From NCBI GenBank assembly GCA_036365455.1, contig JAWQUS010000016.1, forward strand, positions 18,623,001 through 18,687,000: a stretch of 64,000 nt of DNA. Direction: 5' to 3'. This stretch comes from Macrosoma leucophasiata. Lineage: Eukaryota; Arthropoda; Insecta; Lepidoptera; Hedylidae. A model generated the notes under the pieces. It made no database searches. It worked only from the letters and a program-made list of their open reading frames with translations, and was not told the origin of the DNA. Made by a program: the position numbers and the translations under genes. Shown in pieces: positions 21,302 to 32,392 of this stretch. The number at the start of each line of letters is the position of its first letter. The stretch's first letter is position 1.

Positions 21302-22369
21302 TCTTTCCATTTTTCTTTAAAAAATAAAATAAACAAAATACATTCAAGCATTATACAAATTCCCTCGTTTAACTATTTCTGTTGTTGTGATTCACCCATG
21401 TTATAAATGGCAAGTTTTCATTCAAAAGGTACTTTTTCATATATCCAGAGAACAATTTTACTCTTATAATTTACTTTACAATTTTACAATTAAACATATA
21501 ACAACACTTCAAAAAATTTCAATATTTTCCCAATCTATCGAATCCCGGTCCTTAAGCATAGCAGCAGTGTTCTGCTACATACTACTAAACCACCGAAGTT
21601 ATACAAAGTCTTAAATGTTATATTTTGTATTCAATTATTTGGTCACTAGATTATGTTACGCGTTGTTCGTGAAATAGTTTCTTTTGTCGTTCGTAAATTA
21701 AATGTCAGATTTCCTGTAAGGCCGCAAATTGTAATTTAATTTTATTCGTATTCTAGAAGCGAAATTGTAGTTGTTTTACATTTTATCAACGTATTACTGA
21801 TGAAGTAAACTGTATTTCGTGAACATTTGGTATAACATTGTTGTGTGCTGTAAATTTATAGCCCGTAAACTGAAGTCATAAATATTTCCTTAGCTTATAT
21901 GCATGATAAGAAAATGATAGAGATGATATTTCATTTTGGTTCTCTCGATGCGACTCCGCGAACGTTTTTGTAGGTATTAAGAAATTGTGTCGAATATATG
22001 AATGCGAAATTCCGAATGGATATCTCTCTCTTGAATATTCTGTTAAACTAATATTGAATAACATGCCTGTCTAACGTATCAAAGGATATGGGAACATGGG
22101 AGTAGTTGCTCTCAAACATGGTGGCTATAGAATGTACAGTGCAATATGTAAAGTAAATTCAACGTATTTCGACTTAGGGGTGGAAAACAGAAATGGTGAA
22201 AAATGTGGATTTTTCTGTCTGAAAAAGACACGGTATATTATCCTTGCATAAGCAATTAGTCTGCCGTTGTTATTGATTTTGGATTAACGATTGCATAAGA
22301 AGAGTTGTGCATTAATTTTGTGGGGCTTTGCATTCATTTTTGGACTAGCTAGACTCATGCGCGTAGACA
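21302..22369. other. AT-rich non-coding stretch, nothing recognised
   Basis: No supported exon or element. Confidence 0.35.
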
Positions 22370-22640
22370 GAGAATAGGTTATATATGGCATGAATAAACA
22401 TATTAGTAACGCTGACAGAGTGGTCCAATAAAATCTTGAATTCTCTGATATTTTTTTAGGTTACTTCCTCTACCCGTAAAGTGGGAATAAGTACAATCTC
22501 TTAGACACGCATCTCATCGTGTGGGTTATTGTATTTAGCTTTATAGTGCAATATTTTGTTAGAGTCAGGTTTCCTCCCAGCTCTAACGTTCATACATACA
22601 ATGGTGATTTGTAAGTTTTGTATTGGCCTTTTTAGGCCAG
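22370..22640 (+). repeat. Family C, old relic
   Basis: GACAGAGTGGTCCAATAAAA and the TTTTTTTAGGTTACTTCCTC-to-GTTAGAGTCAGGTTTCC part follow the order of the long family C copy at 4746-5373, but both ends are decayed. Confidence 0.45.
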
Positions 22641-23257
22641 GGGCGCGACCGAATATTATAACTGAAAATCTTTCCAAATATTAAATCCCCCGTCCCAGAG
22701 ATTTAAACCCGAGCGATCTATTACCAATATTGATGCACGAACACTTAGCCACCGATTAATCGTTCAAGGTTTACTTTCCAATCCAATGATGATGTTTATT
22801 GCTTTGTTAAAGCTGGGACAGCCTTAACCCTATAAGGCAGTTTAGAAAATGTTGCCTGTATTGATTAAACATATACCAACTACCCACGCCGTACTCGTCT
22901 GATTTACTTTACGGCCCTCATCCGTACTAACTCTTAACTTATCAACTTCTTGCTAGCGACTCGTCTCCTACTTGATGAGTGATGACATCTCCTAAAGCCT
23001 GCCTTGTATGTAGAGACTACTAGATAAGCCATCCATTACAAGAACCGTGATACACTCTTAATGGCTTGTTTTCTTAGTAGTGCGTTGTTATCGGTTTTCA
23101 CTAAATTTGTTGAAAAAATATTCGTCTTTAGATTGCAACAGCTTTACCACTTAGGTACTACCGTGGTCGTCACACCCGATGTCGAATATTATCTCTACTT
23201 GTTAGAACGAATTTCCATAACTTATCGAGAGCACCCGACCGCCTACCTACCTTTTTT
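22641..23257. other. Non-coding stretch, nothing recognised
   Basis: No supported exon or element. Confidence 0.3.
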
Positions 23258-23417
23258 AGTGTTGCGTAACCTACAAAGAACCCTTATAGTTTCGCCATGT
23301 GCGTCTATCTGTGCATAGCTAGGCTTGTAGTCTATATGTTCGAGAAAGCTGTAATTTGGCACCAATTATAGGTATTAGCTATGCAGAAGAAGACGAGCAA
23401 TAAAATCTTGGAAAGTA

Positions 23418-24612
23418 CTAGGGTGGTCTGAAAAGTTTCCGACCTCAACATGAAAACGGCAGCACTCGTAAATGAAAGTTAGTGAATTTTTTTGTTCATC
23501 TATTGACAGTTACTCACCACAGTTTCAGCAATTTTGGGTGCGCAATTGTTATGTTACAGTTGTTTGAGTCCGTAGATGTGAGTGATTTTTTGAAAATTGA
23601 AAAAAACGAGTATTGAGCTGTCATCAAATATTTGTTTTTGAAGGGCAAAACGCCTACGCAAATCAAATATGCGTTGGATTCTGTGTATGGGGACTCTGCA
23701 CCATCGTTTACCACCCTGAAATTTTGGGCAGCTCAATTTTAATCGTCGAATCATAGTGAAAAAGATAGAAGAGGTTATGAACATACCGAAAGAACGTATT
23801 TGTCACATTCTAAATGAATGTTTCGCAATGAGAAAGAAGTCAGCGATTTGGGTGCCGCGTTTGCAAACGTTAGACCAAAACGTGTTCGAATGAACATTTC
23901 CAACGCTCTGTTGGCGCATTTTAGGTGCAATAAATCCAGATTTTTGCGCCGATTAATTACAGTAGATGAAACTTGGATACACCATTATACGCCCAAAACA
24001 AAAATACAGTCCAAACAGTGGAATAAAAAGGGGGAACTGGTTCCAAAAAAGGCAAAGACAGATTTTTCGTCTGGGAAAGTGATGGCGGTTGTTTGTTGCG
24101 ATAGTCATGGCATTATGTAAGTCGATTGACTTCAAAAAGGAAAAAACCATTACGGGAGCATACTACGCAATGGTATTTGACAAGCTGAACGCAGAACTTA
24201 CGAAAAAACAACCACATTTGCAGAAAAAGAAAATCCTTTTTCATCAAGACAACGCACCGCCTCACGCCTCAACGGTTACCATGGCCAAAATCCACGAATT
24301 ACAATTTCAACTCCTTGATAATTCGCCATACTCAGCAGATCAAGCCCCAAGCGACTTTTTTTATTCCCTCATCCAAAAGTTATGTTCGAAAGACAGAGAT
24401 TTTCGTCAAATGAAGAAGCAATCACCTTCGTGAACGATTATTTTGCAGAGAAAAACGCCGAGTAGTATTTTGACAAGTTACAAAGGTGGGAGCATCGCCG
24501 GGAGAAGTATGTAGAGTTAGTTACAAGGAGATTATGTTGAAAAATAAAAAATAAATTTCAGAAAAAATATCTGGTAACTTTGTTAGGTCGGAAACTTTTC
24601 AGACCACCCACG
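23418..24612 (+). mobile_element. mariner transposon (decayed copy)
   Basis: About 1195 bp between TA dinucleotides (23416-23417 and 24613-24614). The inverted ends share GGGTGGTCTGAAAAGTTTCC on the left and its complement on the right. The interior matches a mariner transposase throughout but is broken by stops and frameshifts. The 1.2-kb length is normal for mariner, so few large deletions have occurred. Confidence 0.9.
23596..24480 (+). pseudogene. mariner transposase pseudogene (DD34D type)
   Basis: It would encode the cut-and-paste transposase of the surrounding mariner. The N-terminal part reads VIKYLFLKGKTPTQIKYALD then APSFTTLKFWAAQF (about 23614-23740), the paired-like DNA-binding region. 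It is preceded by an in-frame stop where the family usually has Arg, and followed by another stop and a deletion. A middle frame (23818-24120) holds VDETWIHHY with the first catalytic Asp at 23965-23967. A shifted frame (24089-24433) holds HQDNAPPH with the second Asp and QAPSDFFYS with the third. At least three frame changes or stops separate these parts, so the copy cannot make transposase. Confidence 0.9.
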
Positions 24613-24783
24613 TATATACTTTTAGGCTGCCTCCCGTACATGTGAAGTCATTGCGTGAGTTATGGTTGGATAGATCTTTAAAAAAGTTGGAAATTCGTTA
24701 ATTGCACGGATCCCTGTGAATGCGAGTCCGACTCGCACTTGGCCGGTTTTTTTTTTCCTTATTAAGGCAGTTTTGTTTGGCAG

Positions 24784-24928
24784 GGAGGAGAAAGCTGAGA
24801 GGGCGCCGTCACCACCCGGCGGGTCACCCCCCGGGGACGCGCACGCGAGCCTCATGGCCGCCATCCGGCAGGCAGGCGGCGCGGGCCGGGCCAAGCTGCG
24901 CCCGGCGGCCGAGTCCACCCCAGCCAAG
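24784..24928 (+). CDS. WASH1: WASH complex subunit 1, WH2-motif exon (partial gene)
   Basis: An internal exon of the actin nucleation-promoting factor WASH, which activates Arp2/3 on endosomes within the WASH complex. The exon is 145 nt: one base completing a codon plus 48 codons, from EEKAERAPSPPGG to AESTPAK. The acceptor is TTTGGCAG (AG at 24782-24783) and the donor is AAG|GTGAGG. The diagnostic part is SLMAAIRQAGGAGRAKLRP, a WH2 (verprolin homology) motif that binds G-actin; animal WASH proteins carry nearly the same IRQAGG.GKAKLR string. Upstream residues are Pro/Gly-rich, as in WASH before its WH2. The exon is very GC-rich against AT-rich flanks. It ends in phase 0, matching the exon at 50345. 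The upstream exons were not found in this window. Confidence 0.88.
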
Positions 24929-25010
24929 GTGAGGCCCCCAACACTGCATGCTATTTTTTTTTTGTTTTACACCTTTAAAAGAATAAACGGAACCCTAATA
25001 AGATCTCTCT

Positions 25011-25453
25011 AGGGGTCGTCCATTAACCACGTGATGTTTTTTAGCGTCAATTTGACCCCCCTCCTCCCTCCTGCTGATACGTGGTGAGGTTTCAGATTAA
25101 CCCCTCCCCCAACCTAACATCACGTGTATTTTTTGGAATAAAATAAGTAGGTAGGTAGGTAGCTACCTATTTTTGAATTTAGCTGAAAATAAGGCATCGG
25201 GATTAAGAATCGCGCAAATGTAATATACTAAGCATGTATTTTGCGTGAAAATGACTGATTTTTGTGACGAAAATTTCTCTAATTGTTGCCTAAATCGCGC
25301 ATTAATTTTCGGTTGAAATTGGGCACTCAAAGAATAAATAAATACAAGTGATATCTCCATATGCTCCCCTCTCCCCCCTTGTGATGTTTAGTGATTTTTC
25401 CTGAACCCTCCCTCAACCTTTCGAGCCTCACGTGATTAATGGACGACCCTCTA
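25011..25453. mobile_element. MITE with GGGTCGTCCATTAA ends (family I)
   Basis: The left end GGGTCGTCCATTAACCACGT and the right end CACGTGATTAATGGACGACC are inverted copies. Length about 440 bp, with no coding frame. A (GTAG)n run lies at about 25146-25166. Flanking TCTA appears on both sides and may be the target duplication. Confidence 0.7.
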
Positions 25454-25484
25454 ACTGTCTGATTCATTTATATTACAATCGTGT

Positions 25485-25590
25485 ACTGGTCAGGTGGTAA
25501 TGTATAGATCTGATATTTTCGACACAGAGGCTATAATAACACAACTCAGGAATGACAACGTATTTACAGATCTCTGTTCTTATACATTTA
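25485..25590 (+). repeat. Family A, old relic
   Basis: TACTGGTCAGGTGGTAATGT, TTTTCGACACAGAGGC and CTCAGGAATGACAACG follow family A order. Confidence 0.55.
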
Positions 25591-26154
25591 TGCTTGTTAC
25601 TCGAATGACAAAATCTTCAATGTGTAATCTTTTCACTTTCACTTTGTTTCTCCCATTTTAAAATAATCTTCCTCAACGGATGACACCTGCAAAACCTCTA
25701 GCATCTTACAACAATAAGATCCATTAATTTCTACACACGTTCATCTCGATTGGAAAACATTCGCTTGAATTAATCTTGCCACTTTTTGTTTACACAACAC
25801 CAAGTCGCAGTAATCCGAAAAACAGACTCTTTCTGTCTCTATTGTACCAATGAAAAATAAAAGAGAGAAGTATAGTTGATTCACTTTAATAGTAACATTT
25901 ACCAATGAACGGATCCGTTACGTTATGACGTAACGTTTTATAGTTCCTAGGATACGTTGTTTATCTGAATCCGCTGCGTCGCGATGAAATGTATCAGTAA
26001 ATATTTATCGGAAACGGAACTATACATTTTAAATAGTAGCGTCATCCTAATTGGTGTACTGAAAAGTTGAATAAATATTCAATGTTTGTTCAAATCGCTG
26101 CTAGGTAGAATATATTTTTGCGTTATTATTATTTCTTTGTACTCTTCATGAGCG
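25591..26154. other. AT-rich intron sequence, nothing recognised
   Basis: No supported element. Confidence 0.3.
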
Positions 26155-26385
26155 ATCACGTATTATGGACTGTCCCTAATTTGTTGAACGAACTTCCCTC
26201 CGCGGTGTTCCCTCGGTGCTACTATATGGGGTTCTTCAAAAATGACGTCAAAAAATCCATTAGGGTTGGCAGCGCGTTGGCAACTAACTGCCCTGGTGTT
26301 GCAAATGTTCATAGGGGACGGTGACCACTTTCTATCAGGTGGCCCGTCTGCTTGTCTGTCATCCCATCCTAATGACATTAAAAAA
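26155..26385 (+). pseudogene. LINE ORF2 C-terminal remnant and 3' end (family L)
   Basis: The frame ending at 26324 reads NELPSAVFPRCYYMGFFKND, like the extreme C-terminus of jockey/CR1-group reverse transcriptase proteins, which have W/N..LP..VFP..Y....FK. It continues with GGTGTTGCAAATGTTCATAG, GTGACCACTTTCTATCAGGT and an A-run. It is 5'-truncated. The reverse-oriented relative is at 53045-53285. Confidence 0.6.
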
Positions 26386-26399
26386 AAACGATCTATTGA

Positions 26400-26475
26400 A
26401 ATCTACACAAAAATTTGAGGTTAATATGCGTTCTACCTCTGAGGCCAAAGTTAATATGCCTCTGTGACAGTTACT
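26400..26475 (-). repeat. Family A, old relic
   Basis: TCTGAGGCCAAAGTTAATAT and GCCTCTGTGACAGTTACTAC correspond to the middle of family A in reverse. Confidence 0.45.
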
Positions 26476-26569
26476 ACAGAATCAAGCCAATATTGAAGTC
26501 GCCACATCGTAAGCAATTTGTTTAATATTCAAGATTCTGTTAAAGTAATTTTATTAGTTATATTAAAAT

Positions 26570-26815
26570 ACTAGCTGACCCGGAAAACTTCATATTGCCT
26601 CACAATGAAATAATGTTTGATAGATACGGACTATTTGTATGGGAAAATAATAATGTGGTTTTTACTATTTCCCTTCAATTTCTTCATTTTTTCTTACCTT
26701 TCAAACCTTCCCTGGACTTAAAAAAATCAATCCAAAATTAGTTAAATTGGTCCAGCCGTTCTCGAGTTTTAGCGAGACTAACGAATAGCAATAGATTTTT
26801 ATATATATAGATGAT
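26570..26815 (+). repeat. Family B LINE-type 3' tail
   Basis: Starts CTAGCTGACCCGGAAAACTT and ends TTTTTATATATATAGATG after GAGACTAACGAATAGC. It is close to the copy at 6612-6872. Confidence 0.75.
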
Positions 26816-27343
26816 AAATAGAATAGTTTAGAAAGCAAAAGAAGTGGGCGGCCATCACATGCGGCAGGCGGCGTAACTCTATCCGCCTCGAGATAGCCGA
26901 CTTCGAGGAATCACCGCCTTTATTGATGGCCAATTAACATTTTATTCCTCGTGTCCTCTTAATAACCTGTTAATAAGTCCGCGAATTAGTTCCTAACGCT
27001 ATTATTATTTTAACTCTTAACGATCCGCATATCGGTTTCTTGGAAGGCGTTGACGATGTTTTTTTTCGGATTAACGGAATAAAATAACGCATAATACAAC
27101 TTTATATCTTTATTTCTGCGAAGGAGTAAACCGAGAAGTATACACCCGCGATTTACAATTTATGTTTTTTTTTCATCATGTTTTAGGTTATAAATTGGGA
27201 AAAAAAAATCACAGCCATTGGGCACTTTTCCAAACTTCGGGGATGTCCCTGAGCATTTTATCAATAGTAAAAATTCAGTTGAGTATTTTTTTTTATGATT
27301 TCTCAGTCGACCAACTTCAGACTTTGTTATTTGTTTACTGGTC
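26816..27343. other. Intron sequence, nothing recognised
   Basis: A GC-richer patch lies at about 26840-26930. No frame is supported. Confidence 0.3.
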
Positions 27344-27787
27344 GTAGAGCTCCAGTGTAGAAGTTCAAGGGCGTAGGCACCACCGCATTACCAAATCTAT
27401 CTGCCAACAAATGATAGTATTTAGCACTATCGTATTCCGGTTAGATGGTAATGGAATAGCTATCACAGAATCAGAAACTCTTTATTAATTTAGGGTGACA
27501 GGCACCTCTTATGACACGTCAAAAATTAACAAAATAAATTAAAGCGAATAACAATTGTGATATACATGTTAAACAAGATAAAAATATATGTATAGTCAAG
27601 AATATCACTAAGATAAAACTAAATATAATATACTGATGTTAAAAGTATATCAGTAGAATGTCTCATTTCCCCTTTACAAACTGATAACAAAGAGTAAAAA
27701 GTAAAGAAAAAGAATCATTCTTTGTCATTCAGAGACATGACAACTAAGGTCTCGGGGGTGGCAACGCATCTGCATTTTGACCTCTGG
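27344..27787 (+). repeat. Family A relic with an interior insertion
   Basis: 27344-27468 matches the hairpin half (GTAGAGCTCCAGTG, GGCGTAGGCACCACCGCATT) and 27734-27787 resumes the family (GGGGTGGCAACGCATCTGCA). The roughly 265 bases between start with ATCAGAAACTCTTTATTAAT and look like a separate inserted AT-rich element whose ends I could not fix. Confidence 0.55.
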
Positions 27788-29339
27788 TTACTAAATTATT
27801 AGTTGTAGGTATGCGAATAAAAGTTTACTCTTGCAAATGAAACCAAGTAAGATTTTTTTTTTATTTTATTTAAGAAATTTTTAAGTCCGTTAGAACGGTA
27901 AGTATCGCATTTCAGTTGTCCTAATTTCAGTCCATTCGCACTTTGTTCGTCTTTTTTAAAATTACCTTCAAAAAGTAGCGTCAAGCGCCACAATTCATAA
28001 AGTCCATATCAAATTAGTGATTAAATTTATGACAAATACTCTTTCACGATTTTATACACATTACGTTGGTAATTGCCGCAGATGAATTACCTATCTTTAA
28101 TTTGAAATAATGTGATAAATAACCCATATGTTCGTTTTCTACTTGCTTGTAATACAAGGAGCTGTAGTCACAGACTTAAAGGGTGTTTTACCATTTATTT
28201 AGCAGCAGATAACAAAATTTTGTATCAGCTATTACCACATAATGACTGCTAGCAGTGATAGAATTCAGCGCTACCGTTCCGTTTGTTCTGGTACTGAGTA
28301 AAGATCAATACCTCACACTTCAGGCTTCAGGAGTACCAAAAGGCCGGATCTATAGTTATGTTTTGCGAAGACGTCTACACATACCACTTTTATAACTTTA
28401 ACATCTTATAAAAGTACTGTAGAGCTTGCCTTCGTACAGAAGGCAGGCTAATTAAATAAATAATTATTATATGAACTACTTACAATCCTCAAACTTCAAA
28501 TATTTTTCACTTGAAGTAAAAATACCCATGCAAATGCCTTATAGAGAATTCTCTCAGACTGGCTTTTAGAAATCCATTTTGGCGTTCTCAGAGACTAAAC
28601 GAATTTCGTTTATGGGATAAACAAAGGCCCAGAGGTCGACCCGTTAGCATCAGTCCAGACGGCCTTGTCTCGTCATTCAAGGACTTGTTTAACTTTGTAA
28701 GTTAGTGTCTATTAGCTTTAATAAACTTGGTGAAACGTTATTAGTTGTATTATATTATTTAATTGAACCCAATAACAGGATATTCTTTATCGTACAGGTC
28801 TACTGTACGATAAAGAATAAAATATACAGTTACAATTAAAATTAGATAAAGAATAAAATTACAATTTATATAAATACTTAATAGACACAAAAAATGCGAT
28901 AAATAATTTTTTTTTTAATATCCTAAATTACCAAATTAATCTTACCTTGAATTTTGAAAAATGTGATTTTGTATTATTGAAATTTAATTTCTCACTTTTC
29001 AAAATTGCGGAGCCCGAATCTTATTTTTAGTGTGAATTAATTGTCACCTAGTCAATTCATTTGAGATAATAAAAAAAAAATCTTTTTTGAAAACGTATGT
29101 TTTGACAGATGCTAGATAATTTAAGATTTCGAGACCCGACCGGAACGATATTGACAACATGAATAACAAGAACCTACTTAGCTGTAACGGAAGGGAATCG
29201 AGCGAAATGATCACCGCCGACGTTATTAAAAATAAATCCCTGACAAAGCCGACCATCGACCTGATGCGATTCCTGAAATTGTTACACAATATTACTGAGT
29301 GTCGACAATATCTCGAGACATAATACTCGAGAGGGGCAA
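27788..29339. other. AT-rich intron sequence with one perfect hairpin
   Basis: Nothing recognised beyond the inverted repeat at 28781-28819. Confidence 0.3.
28781..28819. repeat. Perfect 17-bp inverted repeat, 5-base spacer
   Basis: TATTCTTTATCGTACAG (28781-28797), spacer GTCTA, then the exact complement at 28803-28819. A nearby partial echo (ATAAAGAATAAAATTACAAT at about 28846) suggests further local rearrangement. Confidence 0.9.
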
Positions 29340-29345
29340 TCTAGA

Positions 29346-29490
29346 GTGTTTTTCAGAACACCATTCCGGCGACGCCAAATTACCGGGAACGCTGCTTGAC
29401 TGAAGTCTACTTTGCCGTAATTTCGCCAGCGTTATTCTAAGCGCCTTCTACTCTCTCATTCCGAATACTTTCCCTCAATGAAGATTATAC
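29346..29490. repeat. Direct duplication, copy 1
   Basis: Shares CGACGCCAAATTACCGGGAA, CTTGACTGAAGTC and TGCCGTAATTTCGCC...CTCATTCCGAATACTT with 29925-30075, in the same orientation about 580 bp apart. Confidence 0.65.
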
Positions 29491-29924
29491 TAAAGGGACA
29501 ATCTTTTTTTTTTTTATTTGCACATTGACAATTGATATAGTTGATATCTTTTTTAGTTGCTGGTATTAAGCCAGGTTCATATTGTCGGCTTTTTCTAGCA
29601 TTCCTTGAAGTTCTAGCACCAGTCGTGTTACGATAGTGACTCGTGATCGATATATATTTTTTGTCATGATTGAAAAATGGAACCTCTGGTCAAATTTGTC
29701 AAATCATTTGGATTTCCCAAAATGTGATCTGTAATATCTCGGTTTCCACCTAATATGCCAAAATAGCGAAATGTAATTAGATATATCATAAAATTGCTCC
29801 TTAATCGATCATAACATTATCAGAATAATAAACAGATGTAGATTTGATACAGATCCTGATAGTTACATAATATTACGTATGTAGCGACAATTCACCAGGC
29901 ATAAAACTCAATAGAGAATTCTTA
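29491..29924. other. Spacer between direct duplicates
   Basis: AT-rich, nothing recognised. Confidence 0.3.
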
Positions 29925-30075
29925 CTGTTTTTACGTCAGAGCACCTTTCCGCCTTCTGACAGGCGTGCGGCGGCGCCAGATTACCGAGAACGCCGTTTTG
30001 ACTGAGCCAACTTTTCCGTAATTTCGCCTTCCACTCATTCCGAGTACTTGTCATGAATGAGGATGGTATCGTGCT
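29925..30075. repeat. Direct duplication, copy 2
   Basis: Second copy: GGCGCCAGATTACCGAGAAC, TTTTGACTGAGCC and TCCGTAATTTCGCCTTCCAC. It ends near CATGAATGAGGATGGTATCG. Confidence 0.65.
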
Positions 30076-30395
30076 GATTACCGTTGCCCTTCGTTTTCGC
30101 AATTGCCTTGATGTTCATTGCATATGGAGAAACAAAAAAGTTTAACATAAGAGTTGCGATCGCTGGGTATCATATTATGTGTATATATAATATGTATATC
30201 TTGGTTTTATATAATAGCAAAATCTCAAATTATACACTATTATCTATACTTCACTCCCATGTGTTATTGCGAAAAGTAAAATATTACAGGATTTAGATGT
30301 CATCCTATAAAATAATAACAATGCAACCACACTATAACATATTTCAAGAACACGAACTAACAGAGAACAGTCAGTTTAAATATAGCATTAAAGCT

Positions 30396-30600
30396 ACTAT
30401 TCACATTCAGGACTCAAGGGCTTAGGCAACACTGTTTACCTTGTTGAGTACTGTGTTCCAGTTAGATGGTAGTGATTGTGCCGTAATTTCTACTATAGAA
30501 ATAAAATAACTGAGGCCTTAATGGTGGCCAATGCGTCTGCGTTTGGACCTCTTGTTTTTCAGGCAGTCTATGGACTGGAATTTTCAACTATCACCCATTT
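30396..30600 (+). repeat. Family A, old relic
   Basis: CTCAAGGGCTTAGGCAACAC, TGTGTTCCAGTTAGATGGTA and GCCAATGCGTCTGCG follow family A order with many changes. Confidence 0.5.
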
Positions 30601-31307
30601 AAAGTGAAAGCTACCTTTATTTAATTAAAAAGATGATGCCATGTACACTTATAAGATAGACATCGAGTGCTATTCTTATGGAGAACTACAATTGCCCGGC
30701 AGGATCTTCGATACGTGTAATTGTCTTCGTAATTGCATTGTTTACTTGGATTGGATTATGACTTGTCGATCAATGTGACCAGTATGTGAAAATTGTCGTA
30801 ATTGATACTTTTTTTTGTTTGATATTCTGCACAGATTTCTCTTGTTAATGCGCGTTATTAATAATATTATGTTACGTAAGATGTATTGTTTCTATATTGA
30901 ATTCATTATTACCTATTGTTTAATTGAGTGTACCTAATTGTTGCAAAGTAATAGAAAAATGGGATCATGAATCAGACAATTTCCTCATAATAATTATGAG
31001 GAAATTGTCTGGATTGGATTGGTAGGTGTATTAATAGTTGCATAACCTACGTATCTAATCTTGCCAATTGCCAACCGATGTGGCGTTCATCATTTTCACT
31101 TTCATTTCAATGCAGATACTATTTACGCACTGACAATGTAATGCCGTTCATACACGTTACGTTTTAGTGTTAAAAGATGTTGCAAAATGGGCCAGGTCGT
31201 GTACACTGCTTCAAAAAAATGGGAAAAACATCATAATCCGGATTAACTACAAATTATTAATATGCGTGTATATTTTAAAGGTACAAAAATAATTATGTTC
31301 ACTAATT
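30601..31307. other. AT-rich intron sequence with one perfect hairpin
   Basis: Nothing recognised beyond the inverted repeat at 30973-31011. Confidence 0.3.
30973..31011. repeat. Perfect 19-bp inverted repeat, 1-base centre
   Basis: CAGACAATTTCCTCATAAT and its exact complement are separated by a single A at 30992. Confidence 0.95.
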
Positions 31308-31406
31308 TTTACTGGCGGTAGAGCTAAATGGAAGTGTTCAGTGTTGTGGAGTTACGATCAGGTGGTACTGTATGACCCTGTAATTTCCGGCACAGAGGTA
31401 GCTGAA
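31308..31406 (+). repeat. Family A, internally deleted copy
   Basis: TTACTGGCGGTAGAGC joins GGAAGTGTTCAGTGTTG, then GATCAGGTGGTACTGTATGA and TTTCCGGCACAGAGG. The tail half is absent. Confidence 0.65.
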
Positions 31407-32390
31407 CGTAGACCCCATTGTATCATCAATGCAAGCAAAGCAAAAAAAAAAAACATTTTGTATTAATCATTTACTTGACAACGGTTAATTATGGAAGTGA
31501 TCAAAACAAAATATTTTTTTAACCTATTAATTATTAATATTATAGTGAATACATTTTTGAATCATCTCCTTTCGGCTTGCACAAGTTTACGCTTTACATT
31601 GACACACGTGTAACTTTGTAAGTCTAAATAGGCGCAAGTAAACCTTTAGGTGTCCAGTCGACCAGTCAACAGTGAAAATATTTCATTAAAGTAATATGTT
31701 TACTATCGACCACTTATAAAGGGGCTACCTTTTAAAACAATATTTCAGAGCTTCTGTCTACTGTCTATACTCGATCATTTCCGTTTTTTTATAGAGCTGT
31801 ATCTATTTTTGTAAAAAAACCACGAGACTGACGATCGTAGTGCGCTTGTAATTACGATCAGAGCCGGACGTTTCAAGGAAGGAACAATAATTATATAGTT
31901 TATTGCGCTTCTAGGAAAGCACATTACAATGGCGGTTGATAAGGTAATGATAATGGTATCAGCGTTTCCCATTGTTCCACGTGTCTAGTAGTAAACATCA
32001 TTATTTATTCGTCTGTTTTTTAAATATAATTATAGTTATAAACACCGTAATTTATGTTATTCTTTTTTTTAATTTTATTTCAGTATTATGATTTACATCT
32101 GCCAGTATAATCCTTTCTGTTAATTCGTAGATAATACTGGGAAGAAGTATAACATGTTTAGTCATTTATCTCTATCTATATTTATGTGACTCTTTATCTT
32201 TTATACAAATAATAAAATTGCGATATTTGCTTACTTAGGCGCGTGGTAATTAACAACTTTACGGTAATTATGCCAAAATCTGGTTGAGTAGATATCCTAT
32301 TTAGTTTTGCTTAATTATAGAGCGTTTCAGTTTTTACCTAGATACTTAGTACTCATTAAAGGCAACGACAATCAAACAGCTTTAATGTAA
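31407..32390. other. AT-rich intron sequence, nothing recognised
   Basis: No supported element. Confidence 0.3.
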
Positions 32391-32392
32391 TA

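Larger units (their letters stand above)
23258..24755 (+). repeat. Family C repeat split by a mariner insertion
   Basis: The left part, 23258-23417, has AGAACCCTTATAGTTTCGCC and AAAGCTGTAATTTGGCACC. The right part, 24613-24755, has AGGCTGCCTCCCGTACATGT and ends GACTCGCACTTGGCCGG plus a T-run. The mariner at 23418-24612 lies between them. The T-run end stops only about 30 bases before the WASH WH2 exon. Confidence 0.7.
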
